A stretch of 64,000 nt of DNA, taken from the NCBI GenBank assembly GCA_026686845.1, contig JAIVEN010000006.1, positions 34,208,501 to 34,272,500 on the forward strand, given 5' to 3'. Positions 48,536 to 58,850 of the stretch are shown here, piece after piece (positions within the stretch are counted from its first letter, which is position 1; each line of letters begins with the position of its first letter). The position numbers and the translations under genes were made by a program. The notes under the pieces are model-generated. The model was not told the DNA's origin and did no database searches. It saw nothing but the letters and a program-made list of their open reading frames with translations. The stretch comes from Adenanthera pavonina (Eukaryota > Streptophyta > Magnoliopsida > Fabales > Fabaceae).

Positions 48536-49651
48536 ATTGTTAAAGCACTAATTAAAATAACACAATCTCCAGCTATTAACCAATTCTAATCTTATCTATA
48601 AGACCTTTTTTTTAGGTGTGGAATGTTATCTATAGGACTAAGTCAATGTACACAATGTAACATTGTGTCCTTCTTAAGTTCTAATCAACAAATCTTATCT
48701 ATAGGTACTAATTGAAATACTCAATCTCTAATTATTAATTTTTTACCTACCATTGTTTTAAAATAACTATCATGTAAGGTTAATTATGCACACAATTTAA
48801 GAAAATTATTAAATAGCCTAAATGAATGTATGGTGCATAGGTTTAAAATTTTTAATTTATGTAAAATATACTGCTCCCCCTCATTTAATCCCCTCTTATA
48901 TATTTCATTTAATATGAGAGAGAAGGAGAAATAAGGTAGTAGAAAAGAAAGATGACATATAAAAAGAATAAGTTTAAGTGCATGTCTGGGATCAAATTCT
49001 AAAAGCCCAAAATATTTTTTTCAGTACAAAATCAATTAGGTTGAGTTAGCCAAACATATACCCAATCCAGAGAATAAATTATGCACAAAAAAATTGCTTA
49101 TTCAGAAAAGCAACAATTTATTGTTTTTTCTTTTCAATAAATCGATTATACTAAAATCAATTATATACAATTCTCAAGATTAATTCTGTATCTAATCCAA
49201 ATACACCTTAAATGTAGGATATTTTCCAAAATATAAGATAATATTTATTATTATCAGAAAATATTTCTTTTTAATTCATGAAAAAAAATAAAGAGAAAGA
49301 AATTTAATAAGGATAATTTTTTAAAGACATTATGATTTTTGAAAAAATTGAGATAAGTAACTAATTTTAACTCATATATTTAATCTGTGTGATTCAGATA
49401 AAAAGACATTATACTAGGTATTAGAGGAACTACTAAAATAATTATACTATGAGAGATAATTCTAAAATAATTATCCATATAATTATCAAATGAAGGTATA
49501 ACTAGAAAAAATTGAGCCTTGGATTTCTAAAATGATAACAATTATTTTCAAAAGAATAGACTTTTTTTTTATAATACCAAGAATATCCCTCATTGAGGGT
49601 AAGGACTATTCTCCCACACCCCTTCCAATTATGCTTGCTTTATACTCAAAA
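48536..49651. other. Gene-free AT-rich DNA with a Stowaway-like remnant
   Basis: 49204-49410 has the internal order of the Stowaway family (GGATATTTTCCAAAATATAAG, TTAATAAGGATAATTTT, ATTGAGATAAGTAACTAATT) but lacks clear ends. No gene was recognised. Confidence 0.4.
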
Positions 49652-50934
49652 CATTATACCAAAAATAATTTTTCTTAGCAATTATATTTGGTGTTTCTTT
49701 TCGATTCCTAACCACAAAGAATTTGGGCGCCGAGAAAATTTCTTTTGTGGTTGATAACCGCAAACAAAAGTATAGTTTTCCGTTGCGATTGTTGCAAACA
49801 ACCGCAAAGGAAAGTCATTCATTTAAAAAAAACAAAGAAAGAAAAAACAACGAAAAAGATGAGTTTGTCTGTTGTTCGATCCACACCTTCACCACCAAAC
49901 TAATATTTAAAATAATACCAAGTAACCTAGAAAGCATCATATTTATTATTTGTAATCTATTAGCAAATTTTGAATATACAAAACCAATTCAAATCTATAG
50001 TGAATAGAGCCATAAATCTATAAAATGAAATGAAATCTCCAACATCAACATAGTCAAAAATCCAAATAGAGAGGTACAAAGGCATATTCAACTAAATTGA
50101 ACACCTAAATCTTGGCTCGATGGTGGTGTGGACGGGGAGCTTTGACTAACGGTGTCCTAAATCTAATAACTCATGGTGACTTAATAGATTTGGCCTTGAC
50201 TCAGAGCTTCGAGTTGTGTAGGGAATGGCGATAACAAAGGAATCTAAGCTTGAAACTCATCGTGGATGGAGAAGGACACCATAGTCGTCCCCGGAGGAGG
50301 ACGCGATCGTTGTTGTTCTGAGTCCCATGCTTGAGATGAGAGATTAGAGGAGGAAGAAATGAGAAGTATCAAGGATAATGACGAGAGATGAGAGAAACAA
50401 GATATGAGAATGAAAGAAATAGAAAAGTAAGAAAAAGGTATAGGAGTCATAATGTCTGATGATGTTCTTTTCATCAATGGCTAGGAATGATGATTCGTGT
50501 GGTGTGTTTTTTATAAAATAAAATATTGAAGTTTTTCTATGATTCTTTAAATAACCGCAAAGGAAAGTGGACTTTCTTTTGTGGTTATTTAAGGAACTAC
50601 AAAGGAAAGTTAAGTTTTTTTTTTTAACTAAATTGGCTTTCTTTTGCCGTTATTTGAAAGATTGCAAAGAAATTTTTTTTATAACTGGACTGACTTTCCT
50701 TTATGGTTATTTAAATAAACACAAAGGAAAGTTTGATTTTTGTTTTTCGGTAATTGGACTGACTTTTCTTTATCATTATTTAAATAACCGCAAAGGAAAA
50801 TCCCAATTTTTATTTGCGTTTCTTTTAATAATCGCAAATGAAATCTTACCTGCATCTCCACCTTATTTTTCTTACCGTTTTCTTACATAACTGCCAAGGT
50901 TTATACACAAAGAAAAGCCACTTTTGGCATAATA
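49652..50934. mobile_element. CACTA non-autonomous element with palindromic subterminal repeats
   Basis: The left end CATTATACCAAAAATAATTT and the right end (reverse complement TATTATGCCAAAAGTGGC) match each other over about 20 bp and look like CACTA termini with C-to-T changes. AAA flanks both sides (49649-49651 and 50935-50937), the 3-bp duplication of this superfamily. ACCGCAAAGGAAAG and its complement CTTTCCTTTGCGGTTATT recur many times: near the left end (49755-49815) and in about six alternating copies at 50548-50860, several forming palindromes around ATTTAAAT. In CACTA elements such motifs bind transposase. No transposase is encoded. Confidence 0.75.
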
Positions 50935-50937
50935 AAA

Positions 50938-51630
50938 TGTTATGAATTAAGTCTTTAATCAATTGTTTAAGCAATAAAAGTTTCTACCTCTCATATCAAC
51001 AACTTAAGTCAATTCAAAATAACAATTATTTTGAAACATGGGTAATACAATGTGCTTTGCAGTTATTAAATCTAAATTGAAGAGAAGGCTTCTAGAACAT
51101 TATGCATAAATATTAATGCATGCTTGCATATCTGATAGGCTTGATTGTCAGCAACGTTTTACAGAGAAAGCAAAATAAGTGCATTACGAACTTCCATGAT
51201 CAAGTGGAAAGGCAAGTCAAGGAACAAAATTAAATCAGGCATAAATATTGAGCACTACAAGCTTTGTAATGAATTAATGGGTAGGTGAGGTGGCTACTAG
51301 CTAGGCAGTACATTAATATTAGCTAAACATCATGGAGCCGTGTTGGACCCCAAAAATATGAGTATATGACTGTATATACATATCCCAAGTATTAAACGTG
51401 CATAACCATTTTTGGCATGTGTTCAATATATTTCAGCGTGTATTCGATGTCTGTTAATTTGCTCCTATCAAACTTAAAAATTTATTAAGCTGTGGGAAGA
51501 AGTATGTATTATTACTAGTAGCGACGCATATTATTACAACCTAAATTGCAATTAATCTATCAATTCATTTATAATATGTAATCAAATAAACTCTTTGACA
51601 TATACTATATTATGATTCATTAATAAAATA
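50938..51630. other. Gene-free AT-rich DNA
   Basis: No reading frame or repeat of note. Confidence 0.45.
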
Positions 51631-51981
51631 CTTTTCTGATCCTTTTTATAAAGTGATTTTAACTAACTTTATATCGTACATATTAAGAAATTTAGTTAGA
51701 AGGGGTTAACCTTATTAAATTTGTATAGAATTTTAATTTTTTTTCAAAATTACCCCTATTTAATGAAATTCATTAATACTACTCTTTCATTTTTTTCAAG
51801 AGAATAATATTTAATATATCACTAACTATTGGTATAATTATCCACATTAATATTAATTGCTAACTTCAAGCAAATGTTACTTCGGGTAAAAAAAATTTAA
51901 TAATTCAAACAATTCCAAAAGTATCTTATATTAAGGATAAAAAAATTCAAAAAAGTATCTTATAAAAAAGGAATGAGGGAA
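51631..51981. mobile_element. Stowaway-like MITE, 351 bp
   Basis: Begins CTTTTCTGATCCTTTTTATA after TA (51629-51630) and ends TATAAAAAAGGAATGAGGGAA before TA (51982-51983). The ends are inverted. A second copy of the AAAGTATCTTATA motif near 51925-51960 suggests a partial internal duplication. Confidence 0.5.
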
Positions 51982-52257
51982 TAATAGATTTATTATGATG
52001 ACAAGAGAATTGTCTATACAAATTTATAAATTTGAAAGGATTTATTATCAAGTTTTAAAAGTTGAAAAAAATTTATTGACTTGTAATCCAAAACCTGAGA
52101 TGATTAGGTACAGTTTAACTTTAATATTATATGATAAATTACACGGTAGAAGATAAAAACGACCACAACTAGGTATTAAATTCTTATGATTGTACATGCT
52201 TAGACTTTAGTTGATTTATGTCTTTATATATCAATATCAAACATGGTGGATGGTTTA

Positions 52258-52831
52258 GGGTGTGTTTGGTTTCCCTACTCAAACTATGATTTGGGGTCAA
52301 AATCAAGTTTGATATAATTTTAGGTGTGTTTGGCATATTTTTGCTTTCTCGTTTAAAAATGATTTTACATGGAGAACGAGGTTTGCCAAGGAGCAGTTCA
52401 ATCCCTACTTTTCGGTTCTGCTTCTTCATTTTTATTTATATTTGTTTTAAAGTTAAATAAAAATAGATTAATAAAAATGAGAAAAATTGGGAAAATAAAA
52501 TTTCCATAAAATTTATCCTATCTCTTGATCAAAATGTCCCTTCAAAATTTTAATTTTCATAGATCATGACCTGTAAGAAAATGTTATATCAGATATATTA
52601 TGTTCTCAATTAAATAAATGTAGATTAAATTTTAGTTCAATTAAATTAAATTAATCATAGGATAGAGTTTAAGCTCAATTTAGAGAAAAATTATGAGTTT
52701 TGTCAAAACCAATTTTCAAATAAATCATCCGAATATAAACATGTTAATCCAAAACCAATTTTTATCATAATTACGTTACAAAACCAATTCTATTCAAATT
52801 CATTTTTAACTAACTGAAAACTAAACGGACC
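52258..52831 (+). mobile_element. Tourist-like MITE, 574 bp, copy 1 of an inverted pair
   Basis: Begins GGGTGTGTTTGG after TTA (52255-52257) and ends CTAAACGGACC before TTA (52832-52834), as PIF/Harbinger-type MITEs do. The interior matches the reverse complement of 63066-63649 along almost its whole length, for example TATATCAGATATATTATGTT and TTATGAGTTTTGTCAAAACC. It encodes no protein. Confidence 0.75.
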
Positions 52832-53756
52832 TTAGTTTGAAATGTAAAATGGTTTTACTCAATAATTAATGTCGTAATGTTAGAAGAGGGGAATAAAATG
52901 CATATAAAAAGGACCCAGTAGCTAGAGAAGGTGGATGAAAAGAGAGTCTAAGCACCGGGAAGACTTTTTTGAGTTGAATGACGTTTCTGGGCAAAATAAT
53001 TTCGATGGTCGGTTTGTTTTAGTCTGGCTTCATCCTCGTTTTTCCTTAGATTTTATTGTTAAGTCTAACTAGATTTGGACGCAGGGGGTTGTTTTATTTT
53101 ATTTTGAAAAAAATTGAATTAAAAAATAATCTCATCACTAACTCTTCCAACTCCAAAGAAATTGAAGTAATATTAATTAAAATTAACATAAATTTGGAAA
53201 ACAAAATTAAAATTAATGAATTGGTGAAATATGATTGAAAAAAGAATTTAGAATTAAAAAAGATTGAATTTGGCAAAAGAAAAAAAAGAACTCAGGTCCC
53301 ACCTAAAAAAAAAGAAAATGATAGATTCCACCTATAAAAGAAAGAGTGAATGAATAAAAAAGATGGAACCTATAAAAAAAACAAAAGAAAATAAGGGCAT
53401 GGAGCTTGAGATGGAACCACATTGTTTGTCTTATGAATAATATAACTCCATTCTACTTTATATTATATATTGATTTATGAGTTCACAATTTAACAAAGAC
53501 AAGAAAGGGAAAGAAATTTAAATAGAGAAAAAAAAGAGAGAGAAGAGATTTCAATGTTCCATTATTTAGTTTGGTTGAAGGGGAATGAAGAGGAAGGATT
53601 TTAATTAACCCATGTATAGTATGGAAAGGAAGGAGAGGGAAAACTCCTAACAAAACTTTCACCTTATACTTATTACACACATCTCATATATTATCTATTT
53701 TAATTTTTTTAATTAATACATGTTTAAAAAAATTATTTGATTAATTTTACTTAGTA

Positions 53757-53790
53757 GGGGGGGTTTTGAGAGGGGGGGACCCTCCCCCCC
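53757..53790 (+). repeat. G7/G7/C7 hairpin-forming tract
   Basis: Seven G, an 8-base spacer, seven G, ACCCT, then seven C. The second G run and the C run can form a 7-bp stem with a 5-base loop. It stands out against the AT-rich surroundings and opens a CT/GA-rich stretch (to about 54380) that looks like a degraded transposon. Confidence 0.75.
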
Positions 53791-54508
53791 TATTTGGAAT
53801 GATAATTTGAGAGAGTCCTCTCCCCTTCCCTTCAAAGTGTCTCATCCGGAATTGGGGGGACGGAGGGGACACTTTTTTTTTAATTTGGATTTTTTTTAAG
53901 TTTTGATAACTTTTTAATAAAAAGTATTTTTAAAAATAAGAAAAATTATTATAAATTTTTTAAAACATGAAAATATTTACTTGAAGGTCCCAATAAAAAA
54001 ATATTGCACCCAAGTCTCATATCTCAAAAAGTGAATATAAAATTGTGAAGTATGAGTATAAAATATTAAAGCATAATTTTATATTCAATACTGAAAATTT
54101 TTATACTAATAAAAATGATAGAAAACTTCTTTAATTTCAAGGATAAAATGATCAAATTATTATTAACTTCCCTCTCTTCCCCTCCCCTCATGAACCAAAT
54201 AACAAATTATTAAAATTCCCCCCTCATCTCAATTCCCTTCCCTCCATATCTCATCTCCCCTCCCCTCTCTTCTCCTCCCATCCTTCCTACGAAACACATC
54301 TAGGAGTGGAGGGAGAAAAGGGGAGAGGAGCCTCCCTTCATTTTTCTTAGCCAAAGGAAGGGGAGTCAAATTCTTCTATTCGAAACCTCCTAACCAAACA
54401 CTTAGAAAAAGTTAACTAATTAATTCCACTCTAAATTGTGTTAATTATAAAGTTTAATTAGGACATCAAGGTTATAATTCAATGATGGAGAGTTTTTATA
54501 TTTAAAGT
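53791..54508. other. Degraded repeat-like DNA, strongly CT/GA biased
   Basis: Contains TCCTCTCCCCTTCC, CCCTCCCCTC and later GGAGGGAGAAAAGGGGAGAGG, ending near CTAACCAAACACTTAG (54391). The last resembles a MITE terminus, but no left partner or duplication was found. No gene. Confidence 0.4.
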
Positions 54509-54511
54509 TTA

Positions 54512-55509
54512 CAACTGTTTGGTTCAATTATCAAGAAGTTAGGTAATATAATGAGAAGGATGTAAAAGAATGTGAACAGGTGATAATTACATGAGAGTTT
54601 CTTTAGTATGATAGTAGAGATATGGGGATCAAATTTATTGTGTGTGTTTAATTAAAATATAAATAAATATAAAATGACTAAAGTGCCCCTAAATAAAATA
54701 AAAAAAACCTCCTTCTTGCTTTCTTCTTCCCTATTAGCCACCACCACCAGCACCATCTTCCTTAGCGGCCAACACCACCATCACCACCACCACCCTTCAT
54801 CCATATCTCTCCTCTCACCAATAACAAACAATCCAATAAAAAAAGAAAATCGTTGTCTCTCACCAGAAAGTGCAGTTTCATTGTTCATCTCCTCATCACC
54901 AAATCGTTACCCCTAAAAAAAAAAGCCTCCCTCCCCACCATTGTTCCCGATGGTGAAGCCCAATGAAGCAGATTTAGTGATTGTAACATATCAAAACTTA
55001 GAACTAGAAAAATAGAAATTGAAACCCCAAATTTGAAAAGAAAAAGGGCTTTTGAACACGAAGGGAGCAATACAATGATGAAGGAGGATGCCGGTAAGGG
55101 TGTGATGAAATTGTTGTTGTTGACAGAGAATCGAGTAGAGGACATCGTTATGAGCTTAAATCTAACGAAAGGGAAGGCCGTTCGCAAGTCCAAGAGGAGA
55201 TGAAAGAGGAAGCCAATGGAGGTGGAAGTTGACTCAAGCGAGGGTGCCGGAGGTAGAGGTGGTTGACAGTGGAGGGAGGAAGGAAGGGTGACAGTTGAAT
55301 GTAGAGGGAGAAACAAATGGATGTCTATCGAAGGTGGAAGGATGAATTGGTGTCAGTGTCTACAAGGGTATCAAAATCTTTTGACTTCCCTTCACAGCCT
55401 AGTGATCCTCCTCCTCTAATAAAATCAGTGTGATCATCATTATCTAAATTGAGGTAATACTCATTACTCAGGTAATCATCTTTACCTAAATTTTGTCCAA
55501 CCAAACACT
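54512..55509. mobile_element. Tourist-like MITE, about 1 kb
   Basis: The left end CAACTGTTTGGTTCAATTA and the right end TTGTCCAACCAAACACT are inverted, and TTA flanks both sides (54509-54511 and 55510-55512). The interior holds a CACCAC simple repeat (54765-54800) and a GC-richer block, which together give chance reading frames on both strands (54674-54916 plus, 54885-55316 minus). No known protein is encoded. The left part is related to 34555-34745. Confidence 0.5.
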
Positions 55510-55512
55510 TTA

Positions 55513-56410
55513 TGTCATGTGATGTAATATTCGTTATCGCACATAGGGAGGGGTATGTGGATGAATCAAATAGGGTGTTAAAGTATTTTCACATATCAAA
55601 TGTCATTGACTTGATTGAAAAGGACTTTATTTTGCTTAAATAAGGTTGAGGTTTAAACCTTGAAGATAGAAAAAATAAAATTGGAACCCGATAGCTTTAA
55701 ATACCAGATAGTTATAGCATTTTCACTATTTTGCTTAGTTATTTTGTAATTTTTATAATTTTGATTCATAATAGGTATAAATTAAAATGTTGAAGGATTT
55801 TCTTGTTGGAAGTGTGTGTATTTTTTATATCCAGTATAAGTCTCTTAGCCTCGCAAGAGTGCATCAATTTCGTTGATCAATACTGTAGACTCAGAGATGA
55901 AGTAAAGTTAATTAAAAAAATGGAGTAAAGTTTTATCGATGTATTTTTTTATTGACAAATTTTAAATCTTACTAACAAGCATTAAGCTGGAATTTTTTAT
56001 GAATAATTTTTTATTAAACCACTTAATCTTTCAAGGTTACATAAACTCAACTAATTCAAGTTGAGTCACATTGACTTAATAATTAAAGAATATTGGAACA
56101 AAGTTCTGTCAATGTATATTTTTTTCCTTCATCGCAATAATTTTAAATATCAATATATGATATAAAAGGTATAAGAAATTACATTATTTAAAAGACATTA
56201 ATAATACAACTTATTTTTCATACTCTATGTAATATACAGAGGCTCACATCTATTGTTTAAAAAATATCCAGCTCCTTGCCACTCGATCTAATAAGCATTA
56301 TGCTGATGTTTATGTTTAGAAATTGAACTTGTTTATATCTTGGCATGATAATGTTTCAAAACATAAGTATCATAGTAATTTTTTATTACATAGTTATAAG
56401 ATATCTATAG
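55513..56410. other. Gene-free AT-rich DNA
   Basis: No reading frame or clear repeat recognised. Confidence 0.45.
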
Positions 56411-57174
56411 CAATTTTTTAGAAAAAAACCATTTAACAAGAAATAAAATTTCTTACTAATTTGGTCACTATAAATCGCATCGCTAAATTTAGTGAGAAAT
56501 AGATTAATTTTCTCGCTAAATTAATGAGAGGAATTAGCGAGGAATATAATCCATCTCTAAATTTAACGAGGGACTTATTCCTCGTCATACTACAAAAAAT
56601 TTGCCACATCACCTAGGTTCAAACTCATGACCTATTGTTTCCAACTGTCCAATATATTCGTATACACCCTTTTGCTAGTTGAATTTTATAGTAAATGAAT
56701 TTTCAATTTTATTTGTTTGCCAACAATTTATATAAATTAATTTAACTATTTTTATTAATTTAAAATAATCATCCGATGAAAATAATTTTATAACTTGATT
56801 ATTTAAAAAAATATAATTAATTAAAATTAAATTTTTAATAAAATCATTTTAATCTATTTTAATTAATTTAAAAAAATTTAGCGAGGGAAATAGATCTTGT
56901 TAAACTCTTCGCTATTCATAATAATTTAAGGAGGAATAAAAAATACATTACTAATTACTCGCTATTTGTATTAATTTAGCAATCAACTAAAAATCTCTTG
57001 GTAATTCCTCATTAATTATATCTAATTTAGCAAGGTGTGGGATATTTCACACTAATTCCCTTGCTAAATTTAACATTGGCTAGAAACTTATAATTTCTCA
57101 TTAATGTCCTCACTATTTAAATCATTTAGCGATGAATGAGTGATCCCTAGCTAAATTTGATTTTTCTAGTAGTG
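56411..57174. mobile_element. CACTA-like element with TTAGCGAGGAAT-type subterminal repeats (putative)
   Basis: The right end TTTTTCTAGTAGTG is a standard CACTA terminus (reverse complement CACTACTAGAAAAA). Motifs built on CTCGCTAAATT and its complement AATTTAGCGAGG recur from 56478 to 56585 and from 56878 to 57155, in both orientations, as in subterminal arrays. The left terminus is unclear: CAATTTTTTAGAAAAA at 56411 is the best candidate, and ATACTACAAAAAATTTG at 56588 is another. No target duplication was confirmed. Confidence 0.5.
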
Positions 57175-58376
57175 TATTATCAAGTTACATTAGAACATTT
57201 TCGGATCTAATTGAGGATATTTATCCTAACATGATTTTTTCTAAAGTATTACAGTAAATTAAATTTCCATTTTTTAACTGATAGAAAATTTAATTTCATA
57301 AATTTTTTGTATTTTATGCATTTAGAGAAAGATTATGATACACAGATACTTTAAATTAAATTACTTGATGTATCCATATCGAATACTTGTCTGATTCCAA
57401 TTCGTGGAGATACTCCTTCAATACATATTGATAAAGTATCCAATTTTTTTTATTATTAAAAATAAGAAATTAATTTTTTATATGTATCTAATATGTATTG
57501 GATTCGAATCAAAACGGTTCGATACATTTTACATATTTCATAACTTATTTTTTAGAGATTAAAATAAATATTATATTCATTTATCAATTAAAAAATTATT
57601 TTTATCATAAAAACTATTCAAAAAATATTATTTTTTATTTTTATCATAAAAATAGAATTTATTTAATCTAAAATCTAAATAAATTTCTTTTATTTTCTAT
57701 CTACTTATAGTTTATGTATTACTATAGAGTTTAACGCGATTGCTTCCTGCCTTGGTTATTTTCAATTTCGTATTGTTCTTTTAGTATTCAGTATTATTAG
57801 AAGACTATAAGTGTATTTATAATTTGAATTTTTTATTGTAATTATATTTCTTTTGTTTTATGAATTATTTTGTATTTTATACATATGTATCTTAGAAGTA
57901 TTATATGTTATATTTTTAGATTTAACCATATCAACATATCATATATGCATCGTATCCAATACTTATATTGTATCTATGATATGTGAGAGAGAGAGAGTTC
58001 GTAAAAGATATGTAAAGGATATGACTATATATGAAGTTAACCTTAATATTTTGTATTCATATATTTAATTTTTTTATAAATATAAGAAAATCATATTGAT
58101 AAAATGAATGAGTAAACTAAAAGGTAAAAACTAAACCACAGAAGAGTGGATCTTCATTGCATCCCATATAAATAGTTAATATATATATATTTGTTAAAAA
58201 TTAAAATATACTTTAGGCGACAAATTTAATTTGATGAAATTATAAATTGGTTCATCCATGTACTTCTAGAAAATAAGAAAAGACATTGATTTTTTTATAT
58301 TATAAAAGAAAAACAGCGTTTGGATTTGAAGTTTTAGGAGGAATGGAAGTATAGTGTTGACTGAACTAAACAGTGT
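57175..58376. other. Gene-free AT-rich DNA
   Basis: A short AG run lies at 57986-57997. No gene was recognised; the frame at 57853-58068 is low-complexity. Confidence 0.45.
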
Positions 58377-58548
58377 TTTTTCTTCTTGTCCTCCTCAATG
58401 CTCACGTGTGAATGTGGTCCCATATTCAAACAATTCGTTCCCGTTAATATCATCCACTTCTAATTTTTCTTCTTGTCCTCCTCAATGCTCACGTGTGAAT
58501 GTGGTCCCATATTCAAACAATTCGTTCCCGTTAATATCATCCACTTCT
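58377..58548 (+). repeat. Exact 87-bp tandem duplication
   Basis: The segment 58377-58461 recurs without a visible mismatch at 58464-58548, spacing 87 bp. Each copy contains TCTTCTTGTCCTCCTCAATG, a CACGTG G-box within CTCACGTGTGAATG, and CGTTCCCGTTAATATC. The identity implies a very recent event. It creates a repeated reading frame (58354-58560), but nothing suggests that it is translated. Confidence 0.9.
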
Positions 58549-58574
58549 TACAGAATTTAATAATAATAATAATA

Positions 58575-58848
58575 CTTCTCCCAATTCTATTTGTAAGAAA
58601 AAAATTTATTTTTTTATCATCCTAAATATAGGAAAAAAATTAATAGTACATTAAATTTTTTAAAAAAAATTAAAATTCATTAATTATATGAAAGAGATTA
58701 AATGCATTAGTGATTTAAATTAGTATTAAATTACATAATGATAATTTTTAAAAAAATTTAAAATATGAAACAACTTAATTAATTTTAACTAACTAAAATA
58801 ATTTTTCTTAATATCCATAAAGTAATATATAAATGGAATCATAGGGAG
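58575..58848. mobile_element. Stowaway MITE, 274 bp
   Basis: Starts CTTCTCCCAATTCTATTTGT after TA (58573-58574) and ends AAATGGAATCATAGGGAG before TA (58849-58850). The ends are inverted and related to those at 62289-62553. Confidence 0.65.
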
Positions 58849-58850
58849 TA

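Noticed and set aside
54674..55316. Frames on both strands, one His-rich, that might look like small genes.
   Set aside because: The His run comes from a CACCAC simple repeat, and both frames lie within a TTA-flanked MITE-like element.
58354..58560. A repeated-domain protein encoded by the 87-bp duplication.
   Set aside because: 87 is a multiple of three, so any frame repeats automatically. There is no start context, homologue or further coding signal.
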